This document shows positions 1-10,902 of a stretch of 64,000 nt of DNA, one piece after another. The stretch comes from Blepharisma japonicum (taxonomy: Eukaryota; Ciliophora; Heterotrichea; Heterotrichida; Blepharismidae). Every line of letters starts with the position of its first letter. Position 1 is the first letter of the stretch. A program made the position numbers and the translations under genes. The notes under the pieces were generated by a model. The model did no database searches, was not told where the DNA came from, and saw only the letters and a list, made by a program, of their open reading frames with translations. Location of the stretch: assembly GCA_949751835.1 (NCBI GenBank), contig CATKHK010000018.1, positions 434,001-498,000 of the forward strand. The letters run 5' to 3'.

Positions 1-576
1 AACTTCTTGTTCAGAAAGAGCTACAAGGGTGTGGTTTGTGATAAACCAAATTCCTTCTACGGCTCCTACACCTGAAAAGGCATATCCATCTCCACATTGC
101 AATTGGTTGCCAACTGGAGTCACAGCGCCTTTAGCTCTCCAGTCCCAACTTGTTTGGTTGGTGGCGTTTTTAAGGTTTCCTGACAGGTTTGTCCTTTCAG
201 GGAGTTGGTATTTAATAGGAGCGTAAATGCTAGAGAATTCCTCTTGAGTCATGTCAATGAATTGAGTGATTCCTAAATGATAGGAACGGCCAAGGGTGTT
301 GTGGACTCTGGCATAGGCATAATTGTCCCTGAAAATTTTGAGGCGTGCTTGGTATTCTTCTTCATTGGCGTAAACTTTGTTAAATTTGGCCATAAAGCTT
401 TGGAATTCTTGTTCTTCAATAGCGAATTGCTGAAGAGCGTAATTGGGTGCAGGGGTACTGGAAAGAGTGGCAAAGGCGGCAACGACTCCAACAAGGGCGA
501 CTACTCCGACAGCACAGAGCACAATCTTCTTTTTGTTGCTGGGTTCTGCTTTATCGCTGAAGTAAAGCTTGTCCAT
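1..576 (-). CDS. Papain-family (C1A) cysteine protease-like, membrane-anchored, catalytic Cys replaced by Gly; truncated by window start
   Basis: Reads from ATG at 576 to the window edge (192 codons), so the C-terminal two thirds of the mature domain are missing. Residues 1-20 are polar, followed by a hydrophobic anchor at about 21-42 (IVLCAVGVVALVGVVAAF), suggesting a type II membrane protein or uncleaved signal. Residues about 48-115 are an I29 propeptide with the ERFNIN-like helix and a GITQFIDMTQEEF segment. The mature domain begins with DWRAKGAVTPVGNQLQC. Papain enzymes have CGSCWAFS there, with the second Cys catalytic; this protein has CGDGYAFS, so the nucleophile is Gly (codon GGA). 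The oxyanion Gln is kept. It is a paralogue of the next gene and probably catalytically dead, as in the plant P34-type papain homologues that also carry Gly here. The His and Asn sites lie outside the window. Confidence 0.85.
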   Translation of the reverse strand, partial: MDKLYFSDKAEPSNKKKIVLCAVGVVALVGVVAAFATLSSTPAPNYALQQFAIEEQEFQSFMAKFNKVYANEEEYQARLKIFRDNYAYARVHNTLGRSYHLGITQFIDMTQEEFSSIYAPIKYQLPERTNLSGNLKNATNQTSWDWRAKGAVTPVGNQLQCGDGYAFSGVGAVEGIWFITNHTLVALSEQEV

Positions 577-1104
577 TTTAAGTTAATTATTTCACCTATG
601 GATGTGAATATGGGTCAGTTTAGATATAAGAATTCGTAGAGGAAATAATAAAAATAAAGAAGATAGCTGGATTTAATAGAGGAGTAAGGGAAGTTTTTGA
701 GATGAGAAGGGAGGAAAATAAGGATTTTTTGATTTATTTGAAAAATGAGAAAGAAGAGTAATGGAAAATTATGAGGATTTTTAATTAAGGCGTTTTATAA
801 TAAATCATAACATCTGCTAAAAAATTTATCAATATTTTTAAGTTTGATATGACAAAATGTATAATATGAATATTTTCTATCACAATTTGATATACTTTTG
901 ACTTTCGCTCAAAAGGTAAATCAATTGATATATAAAAATTTTAAATTTTGGGAAAATTAATAAAAATTTAAGCACATCAATGCATGGAAAATATATCTGA
1001 AGTTTATAACTGAAAATTTATTTTAAGTTAATTTATATTTTAAATTAAATTTATTTCTTCTACACAATATTTCAACAAATATTAAAAATCAAGGGAATTT
1101 ATAT
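577..1104. other. Intergenic spacer, AT-rich
   Basis: 528 bases between two papain-like genes that point the same way (minus strand). It must hold the promoter of the first and the 3' end of the second. I see only AT-rich low-complexity sequence, with no open frame, repeat array or RNA-like fold. Confidence 0.6.
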
Positions 1105-2175
1105 TTAATAAATTGTATAGGTAGGTACCATATTAATGCCACAAATCCCGCTTCCACTTGAAATGGCTATTCTTATATACCCATTTTCTCCCCAGCTTGC
1201 TCCCCATGAATTCTTAACAATCCAATACGGAGGATTATTTGTATTGTCATAGCCCACAATAAGCACACTGTTATCAAGATTTACCCCACAGTTATCAGTA
1301 ATGATCCCAGTCCTATAGAACTGCCAAGCAGCTTGATTTGATTCTACTACAACTGTAACAGGCCACTGAGCGACAATTGCCATAAGAGAATTAGGTGAGT
1401 TTGGAGGGACTGTCTCATAAGAAGTTATTTTGGCAAGACTTTGTGATTGTTTAGATGTATTACATTTTCCTTTAACACCTTTGTAAGGATAGTTAGTTTC
1501 ACTTGTAATGCCATTAGCTATCACAAACTTAAAAGCTTGAGATGCCAAACCGCCACTGCAGCCATTGGTGCCAAAAGAAGTTGAACAGTCTAGTAACTCT
1601 TGTTCTGATAATGAAAGCAGTTTATTATTGTTAATAAACCAAATTCCTTCAATAGCGCCTGTAGCTGCAAAAGCCCACCCACACGCACATTGTAGCTGAT
1701 TTTTAACTGGAGTCACTGCTCCTTTAGTTCTCCAGTCAACTTGTTGAGGAATATCGCCATACGAAGCTTCTTGTTCCTGATTTTCTTCAGTGATTATTTC
1801 ATACTTTATTGGAGTCATAAATCTTTGAAATTCTTCATGGGTGAGATCAGAAAACTGATTTACACCTAAAAGATAAGAGTTTCCAAGAGAGTTGTGAAAT
1901 TTTATATAAGCGAGATTGGTAAGAAATATGCCGAGGCGAGTTTTGTATTCTTCAGGGGTTTTATAATCTTTGTTGTAGTTGGAAATAAAGTTTAGGAATT
2001 CTTGATTTTCTAAGTCAATTTGTTGGAGTGCATAATAATTTCTATTCAGTGGAATATTATAAAATACTCCAATTATTGAAAGCATGACTATCACAAAGAT
2101 AAGTGCTGGTAATCAGAACCAACTTTTATTTCTTAAATTAGCTTCTTCTCTGCAGCTAATATAAAAGTTGTCCAT
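1105..2175 (-). CDS. Papain-family (C1A) protease homologue lacking catalytic Cys and His
   Basis: A 356-residue protein. The start is ATG at 2175, because an in-frame TGA at about 2108 is Trp and the N-terminus (MDNFYIS...) then matches that of the neighbouring paralogue (MDKLYFS...). A membrane anchor lies at about residues 20-40 (WFWLPALIFVIVMLSIIGVF). An I29 inhibitor propeptide follows (LLGVNQFSDLTHEEF), then the mature C1A domain from DWRTKGAVTPVKNQLQC. The active-site block is CACGWAFA where active enzymes have CGSCWAFS, so the nucleophile position is Gly; a Cys sits one residue earlier. The catalytic His block is LDNSVLIVGY instead of LDHxVxxVGY, so His is Asn. The third residue (Asn in VKNSWG) and structural cysteines such as GCSGG are kept. 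I infer a folded, proteolytically inactive pseudoenzyme, perhaps a binding or inhibitory protein. Confidence 0.9.
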
Positions 2176-2561
2176 ATAAATAGAAACATAAGATATTGCC
2201 TCAACCTGAAAATGGAGAATTAAATACTGAAATATTTTCAATTTGCTGATTTCTTTTTGATCACAGGATAAAAGCTCTTTATATACTTGCTTTACTATGA
2301 TTATTTAAAATAAAAAACGCCTGAAAGTTTAATAAGAAAAGATAAATAATTCTTTTTCCTTCAAAACAGACAGAGCCTGATTAGCAATAATTAAAAATAT
2401 ATGAGTATTTACTTTTGAGAATATTAATTAATAATTATAGCGCTAGCCATAAAGCAATTGCAATTTAGCACTTCAAGCTAATTAAAAGTATTAGTTTATT
2501 GCTAATTCATAATTTCTGATGTTTCCTTACGCAGTTTCAGTTGCCTAATAATCTCATTTAA
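2176..2561. other. Divergent intergenic region
   Basis: 386 bases between the start of the papain-like gene (minus) and the start of the tail-anchored protein (plus). It should contain both promoters. It is AT-rich with no motif I can name. Confidence 0.5.
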
Positions 2562-3275
2562 ATGGAAAGAAAATTAAAATATTTGTGAATCGGAAATCAA
2601 CAAACAAAAGAACCACTTTTCAATTTTTCATGAGATAATGTATTAACTGACCAAACTTATCAACAATTATCTGAAATTCTCAATAAAGAAAACTTTTCTA
2701 GTGATCTTAAAGCTATAAATTCAGATATTGATACATGATATGGAAAAGCGACATACAATTTTCTTTTCATGATTTTAGCAGATCAAAACAGTGAACTAGC
2801 CTTTATGAATAAGATATTCCAAAAATTGGAAAGACTATTCCACGGTTACCATTATGAGTCTGATTTAGACACTTCTAATCAATTGTGGATAAGGGATTTG
2901 TGGAGGCTGAAGAAGAAATATGAAAATGGCAATAAACCTGAGACTATAAGCTCAATTAACATTGCGGAGCAATTAGATCGTCAATTGTTATGAGAAATTG
3001 ATATTCATGAGCCTTATATAAATACAAATAATTTGAGTGATATGATAGAATACAGTGCTGATAGGATTGATAGGCTTGGTAGACTCAATAGGATTGATGT
3101 GGTTGACGAAGTCTCAGAAACAGAATTTTATAGAAAAAGAGTAAATGACACTCAGAATCGGATTTGGAAAGAATTAATACCAATTACTATTGGAGTCGTT
3201 GTATTTTTATCTGTATTAGGCTTAATGCTTGCTACAGCAATCTATTTAAAGCCAGAAAACAATCATGAATTATAA
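2562..3275 (+). CDS. Tail-anchored membrane protein, longin/R-SNARE-like
   Basis: A 237-residue frame beginning MERKLKYLWIGNQ. It is continuous only if four TGA codons (2586, 2631, 2736, 2991) are Trp. The N-terminal 100 residues resemble a longin-type profilin-like fold, including a stretch like the longin end (FLFMILADQNSELAFMNKIFQKLERLF). After a charged linker, residues about 165-205 form a heptad-rich amphipathic segment (LSDMIEYSADRIDRLGRLNR) and the protein ends in one hydrophobic anchor at about 208-231 (IPITIGVVVFLSVLGLMLATAIYL) plus a few polar residues. Longin plus coiled coil plus C-terminal anchor is the layout of VAMP7/Sec22/Ykt6-type SNAREs in vesicle fusion. The SNARE core and zero-layer Arg are not clear, so it could be another tail-anchored longin protein. 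Confidence 0.5.
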
Positions 3276-3308
3276 TTTATAATATTTTCAAAAAATATAT
3301 TAATTATT

Positions 3309-4376
3309 TTAATTTAAATAAAGAATAGGCATTCTTTCATTATATTCCATTTGAGTTGCCAATGTTTGCTCTATCATCCCATATGTAATTGGATTTATAT
3401 CAAATAAATACAAAAACAAAACTTGCCTTCACGAATAAGGGTGGATTCTATCAGTGACTGCTACAAATTCTAGTCGGCTAATTTTAGGGTCATGGCTTTC
3501 TCAGTCTAAATCTCATATATAGCATTTAAGGACTGACCAGTGGCAGATTTCGTTTTTTCTCATAATTTTTTTATCAAGTTTAAATAGTGTGTAGCCTTCT
3601 AGAGTCTGTAAGGATCCGTCAAATTTAGCTCGAAGCATTACTTCTATGTTCCCAGTCCTGATTTGACAATCTATTGAGCAGTTGCTGTCTTTTCAGATCA
3701 GAACGTCAGGGTTGAGACCGTGGACATATGTTCCTGATTTATTGTAAAAAGTTATACCATCTCTTGGAAAAGGCCACTGAGAATAATAGACCCAAGATAA
3801 GCCTTCATTGCTCGCAGGAACTCAAGGGAGTCTTTGAAACTGATAATTAGTTCTATTTGTGCTTGTATCAATTTCATCCAATTTAGTCTTCAAATAAGTC
3901 AGTCTATCTTCCGCCTTAATATCACAGAGATTTTGCCGCTCCCAAAGCTGGATATCTTGAAGAAAAATGGTATTAGTGTCTTGGTTCAATATACAGTCAA
4001 GCATTATATAATCATCATCAAGATCATCAACAGGGAAAAACGACTGAAAATGCATAATCAAGAACCCAGAATACCCATATAAATATGTTCTACCTTTTTT
4101 TGTCACTAATAAACATTTTTCTCCTAGAGGACGTGGCATTACTAAAAAATTTATTCCATCAATATAATCAAGTGATGTCAAATAGTCTTCTGTCATTATT
4201 TGGTTGCAGTAGTAAACAGAATTTTCATCAGAAAAATCTCCTAAGCCTTGATTTTTTTCTCGAAATTTTTCCCTTTGATCATTTCTTAGTTTTCTTGCGA
4301 AATTGAATCTTCGGTTGCTGTCTTTTTCATTATAATCTGGATTTGGAATAAAGGTTCTATTAGGTCTAAAACTCAT
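3309..4376 (-). CDS. Snurportin-1-like m3G-cap snRNP import adaptor
   Basis: 355 residues, close to the roughly 360 of animal snurportin 1. The first 45 residues are basic (NRRFNFARKLRNDQREKFREK) and match the position of the importin-beta-binding segment. The central domain carries the cap-binding fold pattern: FLVMPRPLGEKCLLVTKKGRTYLYGYSG, then DDDYIMLDCILNQDTNTIFLQDIQLW, with the conserved pattern PxPxGxRCLxxxxxGxTxxY and LDCIxNxxxxxxxxxDxxxW. Several TGA codons (about 3822, 3685, 3505, 3496, 3430) are read as Trp; stop is TAA at 3309-3311. The family carries spliceosomal snRNPs with a trimethylguanosine cap into the nucleus, which fits an organism that must splice very small introns. It ends convergently with the preceding gene, 33 bp apart. 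Confidence 0.85.
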
Positions 4377-4588
4377 TTATTATTTTAAGATTAACTTTTG
4401 TATGGAGTTTTATGCTTGAAATTATAAAAATTACGAAAAGATGGACTTCGCATTACCCAAGTAGCTACTTGTCCTCTAATCTTTGAAATTTTTGATATCT
4501 GGTGCTAGTTTTTACAGCCCTGCCATATTGAAGCTCCTAATATTAAAGAAATCAAAATAATTGAGACACCCCCCTCATAATAATTACT

Positions 4589-6925
4589 ATGGAACTCACT
4601 GTTGCAAGACGTCCAAACACCTGCTCTATCGGAACTGTGATTCCCATCTGTGCAAACTTTTTCAGGTTCAACACTGCTTCAAACGTTGATTTTATGCAAA
4701 AATACAGCGTTGCTTTTGAGCCAGATATTCCTGCCAGCTTATTTAAGCAACGTGAAAGACTTCTAAGAAAAGTTTCAAGCCAGCTTATCCCTCAAATTGG
4801 GAAGTATGTGTTCGCTAATACTGCAGTCTACTGCATCCATTCAGCTTCACAAGGACTCAGCGGAAGTATCACTGTGACATGCAATTTCGACAATGTTGAC
4901 TATTCAATTACACTAACCCCTACAGGCCGAGTCGAAAGCACAGAAGAAAAAAAACATTTTTTCAACAGATTCTTCAATTCAGTCCAAGGAAAGCTCGACC
5001 TCATCATGATTGGCAGAAAATTCTACGACCCAACCAATTCAAAAGATCTTCCCCAGCACCACATTTCGATTTGGCCTGGGTATTATACCTCAGTCGGTTC
5101 TTACGCTGAAGGCTGCCTTGTCAATATTGACATTTCCCACCGCTGCTTACGTACCATCACTGTCTATGACCAAATAAAAGAAATCAGAACTCGCTCCAAC
5201 AATGACTATGCCCAAAACTCCTTAAAGCTTTTACTAAACGCCACAGTCCTTACTCTTTACAATAAGAAAACTTATAAAGTAATCGACATTGATTTCGACT
5301 CAACAGCTGAGTCCACCTTCCAAGACTCTACTGGAAATGTCCAAACTTATAAAGACTATTACGAAAAAAGATGGCAAAAAAAAATTGAGCATAGTGAGCA
5401 GCCATTATTAAAGGCAACTACCAATAAAAACCCTAACCCTTGCTACCTGATCCCTGAATTTTGTGTACTCACAGGCCTTACTGATGAGATGAGGGCTGAT
5501 TTCAATATCATGAAAGATATGGCTAATGCGACGAAAAAGGAGCCTCAAGAAAGACTTCAAAAATCAGCGGCACTTATCAATACAGTTAACACTAACCCTA
5601 AGACTAGAGGTGAAATTGACCAATGAAGAATTTCTTTGTCACCTGATCCAGTCACTATTGAAGGAAGAGTACTGCCAATGGGAGGGATTATGCTGGCAAA
5701 TAACCAGACTTTTAATATTGGGCAAAGTGGAAGCTTTGATAGAGAGTCACAAGGAGCGATGTTTGAGCAGCCACCTATGAATAACTGGGCTATTCTACAT
5801 TGTGAAAATGATAAAAGACTTGTGGATACCTTTATCAGCATGCTACAAGTGGTCATAAAAACTTATAATGTTGCCTGTAATCGGCCTGTTGTGATATCAC
5901 TGAGAAGTGATAGATGGGATGAATGGGAAAGAACACTTAGCAACCCTAATAACAATTCTCAGCTAATTGTATGTGTACTTCCAGGACAAAGAGGAAAATC
6001 AAGACTTTATGATGACCTCAAAAGATATGTGCTTGCAGTAAAACCGATCCCTGTCCAAGCAGTTTTAACTGGAACTTTAAAAAGAGAAAAGGGTTTAAGG
6101 TCAGTTGTAAACAAGGTCATGATGCAGATGACAGCCAAGCTAGGTGGAATCCCATGGGCCCTCAACCAGCTTCCTTACTCTGACGTAAAAACCATGATTG
6201 TCGGCATTGACGCCTACCAAAAAAGAGGTCAATTTAGCATCCTCGGCTTCTGTGCCTCCATCGACAGAAACTTCGGAAAATATGTAACAGTACCCCAAGT
6301 AAATAGCAGAGGTGAACAAGATATTTCTAAGCTTACTGACAGCATGTACTCCGCCCTTATTCAATTTAAGGCTGCAAATAACAACGAATTCCCCAAAAGA
6401 ATTGCAATTTTCAGAGATGGGATTTCAGAAGGCCAAAAAAGAGTCGTCCTAGAAAGAGAGATCCCTATGATAATGGAAGCTTTTAGTAGATGCAAAAGCC
6501 AAGGGCTGACTGAAGACCCAAAACTTATTTATACCCTCGTCAATAAAAGAACTAACTCAAGATTCTACCAAACTCAAGGGAAAAATATTTCAAATCCACC
6601 TATTGGGACTATTATTGATAAAGCAGTTGTGTCTGAAGACGGGTATGATTTTTATATTTTACCAGCAAGAGCTACCCAGGGTGCTATGACTCCTACGCAT
6701 TTTATTGTGATTTTTGATAATACTGGATGCAGATGTGAAGAAATTCAAGGGTTGGCCTTCAAGTTGTGCTTTTCGTATTATAACTGGAGCGGATCAATCA
6801 GAGTGCCAGCACCTTGCCAATATGCCCACAAGCTTGCTTATCTTTATGGAGAAAGAGCTACCAACCAAGGGCCACCAATTCCTCATGGCGATTGGACGCA
6901 ATCAAGATCTCTTTACTTCTTATAA
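4589..6925 (+). CDS. Piwi-clade Argonaute, slicer residues present
   Basis: 778 residues with PAZ (about 190-310), MID and PIWI (about 500-778) domains. The PAZ end reads CYLIPEFCVLTGLTDEMRADFNIMKDMA, diagnostic for the Piwi rather than Ago clade. An in-frame TGA at 5624 falls on the Trp conserved after PAZ in Piwi proteins (RELRDWG-type motif), direct support for TGA=Trp. In PIWI the DEDH residues can be placed: Asp in VGIDAYQKRG, Asp in RIAIFRDGISEGQ, His in VPAPCQYAHKLAYLYG, with a plausible Glu finger between. The MTPTHFIVIFDNTG block and the C-terminal end SRSLYFL are typical. In ciliates Piwi proteins bind small RNAs that guide DNA elimination during development of the new macronucleus; some have other roles. 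Start ATG at 4589 gives a shortened N-domain compared with animal Piwi. Confidence 0.95.
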
Positions 6926-7300
6926 GGGTAGTAAGTTTCTTTATGACTAGTTCTTCTTTTATAAATTATGTCATTTTTTGGTATTATAAAAAGAGAGCAA
7001 TTGATGATTCTGCTAAAGGAAAAATGCTCGAAAGAAAAGAAGAGTTTGATGGAGATAGCAAAAATCACAAATTGATATTTTTTGCTTACAACAAATATTC
7101 TCAACAACTTAAATATATATTATACTTCTTTTAGGCGAATTCATTTGAAAAGGTTTCTCTTTACAGGGATTTGCTTGCCACGAGACTAAAGTAAAGAGCC
7201 ATACGTCATAAAAGCCAATCAATTTTAAATAAATATTTTTGAAAAATTCCAAGATATTTTCAAGTCTACAAGTTTATTGCGTCATGAAATTATAATTAAT
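6926..7300. other. Intergenic region with an 8-bp hairpin
   Basis: 375 bases between Piwi and the enoyl-CoA isomerase-like gene, both on plus. It is AT-rich except for 7157-7198, a perfect 8-bp inverted repeat (CTCTTTAC / GTAAAGAG) around a 26-base loop. No supported gene is seen. Confidence 0.4.
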
Positions 7301-8011
7301 ATGGTTGAGCTAGAGCAGAGAGGAGGCGTTTTCATTCTCACCATCCCTCACGCCTTCACAGTTCCTTTAATTCAAGAAGTTCACAGAGCTCTTGACACTG
7401 TAGAAAAGTGCGACGGCCCCACTGCTCTTGTATTCCGTTCCACACATCCGAATATTTTTCATGCAGGAATGAATCTTAAAGTATTACAGAAAGAAGGCCC
7501 TGAAGAATTTTTCAGAATTTATGAAGGTCTTCAAAATCTCTGCTCAAGACTTCTCGGACTAGGCTTCCCCACAATAGCAGCTTGTAATGGCCCTGTAGTA
7601 GCAGGAGGGTTCGTTTTCTTGGGAGCAATAAGTTATGTGGTATCCTCTCCTACTGCATTTTTCTCAATGACAGAAATGAAATTAGGGATGATTGTTGAGA
7701 AGTGCGGCTACATGATTTTAAGAACCAAAATGGATGAGAGAACAATCAGAGACATTGCACTTTTTGGTAGAAAAATAGAAGCTGAGGAAGGTTTAAAACG
7801 AAAAATTATTGATGAAATTGTGCCAAAAGAAAGAGTCTTGGAAAGAGCAATAGAACTAGCTAACGAATTAGCACCTCTAGGAGAAAAAAAAGAAGTGCAT
7901 AAATGCATAAAGCAAAGCATGTATAAAGACATGATAGAGTCTGGTGCGCGTGCTACTTACCCTGAAGAATTCAAAGTTCATGTAAGAAATGCATTTAACC
8001 CTAAATTATAA
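7301..8011 (+). CDS. Enoyl-CoA hydratase/isomerase family protein, ends in PKL
   Basis: 236 residues with the crotonase fold. The start is taken as ATG at 7301 (MVELEQRGG), since the frame upstream offers only TTG. The two oxyanion-hole segments are recognisable: NIFHAGMNLKVL (usually FSAGxDLKE) and ACNGPVVAGGFVFLGAISYVV (usually NGxxxGGGxxLxxxxD). The third conserved block FFSMTEMKLGMIVEKCGYMIL corresponds to FxxPExxxGxxPxxG. The catalytic Glu positions of hydratases are not obvious, which favours a delta3,delta2-enoyl-CoA isomerase-like or non-canonical member in fatty-acid breakdown. The last three residues, Pro-Lys-Leu, resemble a peroxisomal PTS1 tail (PKL is used in plants), so peroxisomal targeting is possible. 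A PEX14 gene lies elsewhere in the window. Confidence 0.85.
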   Translation: MVELEQRGGVFILTIPHAFTVPLIQEVHRALDTVEKCDGPTALVFRSTHPNIFHAGMNLKVLQKEGPEEFFRIYEGLQNLCSRLLGLGFPTIAACNGPVVAGGFVFLGAISYVVSSPTAFFSMTEMKLGMIVEKCGYMILRTKMDERTIRDIALFGRKIEAEEGLKRKIIDEIVPKERVLERAIELANELAPLGEKKEVHKCIKQSMYKDMIESGARATYPEEFKVHVRNAFNPKL

Positions 8012-8192
8012 TAACTCTTATTATTTTTTTTAAAACATAATTTAATGATTTTATGGTTTTCTTATACTTTTTAAATTGGTATTATTAAAATTCACTTATA
8101 TTTTTTCCTTATTTTTCGTAAACTTAATTATAATATAAGATATCTTTACAAGCTTTATAAAATATGAAAAAACACCTGGGCTATATTTTAAT

Positions 8193-10754
8193 ATGGAATC
8201 ATTAGACCAGATTTGGGAAGAGCTTCATACTCACAATGCCACTGAAATGATTATCCCTTTAGATTCTCCAATTATGCTACCAAACCCCTACTCCAATGAA
8301 GAATACACACTCACACATTATTTTCAACAATCCACAAATGCTTTTATAGGAAAAGACCTAGGACAAAACAAATTTCACATAAAAATTTTACCATGCTCTT
8401 CTTTTGACCATGTAAAAATTATCCACCACAATCTCAAGCTGCTGCGGCAAAACAGCCAAGCATTAAAACTGGTAGAAATCAAAGACATTTTTGAATACAA
8501 AGAAGAAGGATATTGAATGGTAATCATCGTAAACGAGCTATTAGACGGCTACTCATTAGATGAGTTCGCTAATTTAATAGCTCAGCATGAAATCCAAAGC
8601 TCATTATCTAAAGACACCTGCATATGAGTATTTCTTACTATTCTAGATATAATAGAAGAAGCTGATAAAGTAGGGATTTTATTAGGAAGTTTATTACCAG
8701 ACAGTATCATTATTCATAAACTTTCTGAAGGAAAAAATAATCCTTATGGAATAAAAATTTCTGTAACGAGTAAGCATCCTTTATTCTGTGGAAAATCGAA
8801 ATTGGAGCATTTATACCCACCTCAAGCCAAAAGAAATTTAATTGATGGAGAAATCTGAGGTGCTGGGATTTCTCTATATACACTTATAGGGACAAAAAAA
8901 CTTAATGAAATTCAGCCACTAAGAGAGCTAGATGAAGAAGCTAGGTCTGGACAGTTACCTATAAACTTTAATGACCCAGCATTAGAACACATATTAAAAA
9001 GGACTTTTAAAGATTCTAATTCTCAATCAATTTTCACACACAGCTTTGTAAAAGTCTGAAAAGGGTTATTAAACAATGACCAAAGCCTAATCGATCCTAC
9101 TTCTTTTAACGAGCTTCATGTCCTTAACTCTGGCTTATTATTTGATTCAGAAGTAGCTCGATCTCTCAGTGTTAAAAAAATCCTTGAAATTGGCACTGAA
9201 AACAGCTCCCAAACCTGCCAGTATCTCAATAAATATGAAATCCTCAACCATTTCTTAAAACTCTGCATAAGTTTTGACTGAAGCAACCATTTAAATCTGC
9301 TTGATTCTCTTTTTCTAATATCCAGCAACAAGCTATCAAGCCAAACTTTTAAAGAATTTTTAACAGAAATCGGATTTCTTTCCTTAATGCCGTTAACAAT
9401 GGCTCAGGAGGTCAACCAATACACAATCAGCAAGTTTGTAGAAAATTTTATTGGAAATAACACCCTTACAATGCTGCAAATAATAAAAGACTGCAGGATG
9501 ACTGATAAAATTTTGACGAAGGCTGCCACATGGAGAAGAGAAAATCCAAAGCATGAAGAAGACGAAAAATTCATTAGGTCGACTATGCCTTTTTATGGGC
9601 CAGATTCTATTGAAATTATTGAGTCTGCGTACAATATATTAGGTATGAACGAAATTGCCACTATTGAAGCTCTGCATGAAGTCCCTTATTATTTCAAGCT
9701 GGAAAACTGTGAAGCACTTATAAAAATGCTGCATGGAGTTGCCAAAAAAGGCTTAAAAAACCAAAAAAATCAAGAAAATATTACGTATATGCTGAAAGAG
9801 GTCGTCCTTATATTAGGAGAAATTTTAATCCTGCCAGGTTTATTGCAAAACCATCATATAAAAGGTGCTTGTATAAGCCATGATAAAGAAAAATATTTTT
9901 CCTATTTAGGGAAAAATCCTTTACTTTTAGAATGCTTAGAATGTGGAGGGTCATACTGCACAATTTGCTATTTATATTGCCATAAAAATCATAAGCGGCG
10001 GTTTTTGCATTATAATCAGCCTCATTTTAGGTGCTCTTGTACACAAGACCATGAAGGAAATAATATTGACCCAGCCCAATTTATTCTACCTGTATTTCGG
10101 CAGCAGTTTGCATTTGAATTATCAGATGGTACAACCCAGACCACAAATAATTTTAAATCAGATGGACATTTAGAAATTAAAACAGCTGAGCCAATTGCAA
10201 ATAATTGGAATGAACTGTATAGAGGCACTGTTGCTTATTTTGAAGTAAAAATATTGAAGGCAGGGAGTAATGAAGATATTACTATAGAGCTTAAAGGCTC
10301 AGGGTTTGCTTATCACAGTTTGACTGGAGTTATTACTAAAGATTCTATAGAAATATCTAAAGGGCCAAGATTTGGATCATATGATACTGTAGGAATGGGA
10401 TTAACGAGCCATCATAAATTATTTGTGACTTTTAATGGGCTTATTGTACATCCTCTGCTTGATTTTGATAGTATTGTGGAGATCAGACCATTGGTGATTA
10501 TAAATGGAACAGGGTATGAGATAGAAATTAAGCTGAGGAATTGAATGTTTTATTCAGCAGAAAATGCAGGGCAGGAAATATATTCTAGTGGGCTGTTTAA
10601 TCTGTGCGAGCCTACACTGGAGATGCTTTGTAAACAAATCAATAGATTGAAGAAGAAAAATAGTGATAGCGGCACAATAACACTTCATGAAATGTTTAGA
10701 GAAGTTTTGGAGACTTTAAAGAGGCCTGCTCTTTTGAAAAAACTGAAAAAATAA
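8193..10754 (+). CDS. Pseudokinase - UBR box - SPRY domain protein
   Basis: 853 residues, continuous when TGA at 8514, 8625, 8856, 9057, 9279 and 10542 is Trp. Residues about 60-280 look like a degenerate protein kinase: a lobe-hinge segment (MVIIVNELLDGYSLDEFANLI), a position like HRDxxxxN that reads GILLGSLLPDSIII, and a late-lobe pattern IWGAGISLYTLIGTKKL resembling DxWSxGxxLxxLLTG. No HRD Asp, DFG or VAIK Lys is seen, so it should not phosphorylate. Residues about 555-620 hold a Cys/His cluster (CxxC-x4-CxxC-x4-CHKNH ... CSC) like the UBR box zinc finger that reads N-degrons in E3 ligases. Residues about 660-785 resemble a SPRY domain (FGSYDTVGMGLTSHHKLFVTFNG). I know no standard family with this order. 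Confidence 0.65.
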
Positions 10755-10902
10755 TTGATAACTTTAGAACTTTAATAGATACTTCACCTTATTTTAAAGA
10801 TTGTTTGGAACTATAAATTATGATTTTTTATTTAAAAAAATGCATTAAATAATAGAAATTTCATTTAAAGTTAAAAATTTATATCTATTTAATTTAGATA
10901 CA

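Noticed and set aside
277-639. Plus-strand frame of 120 residues
   Set aside because: Antisense shadow of the papain-like gene, which has clear homology on the minus strand.
5585-5605. CTAACCCTAAGAC resembling ciliate telomere repeats
   Set aside because: It lies inside the Piwi coding sequence and is not repeated; chance.
6913-7134. Frames of 64-106 residues after Piwi on both strands
   Set aside because: Low-complexity hydrophobic translations in AT-rich DNA, overlapping Piwi or each other; no support.
8193-10754. In-frame TGA codons as frame breaks or pseudogenes
   Set aside because: The same pattern occurs in nearly every long gene, always in the right frame and often at conserved Trp; TGA is sense here.
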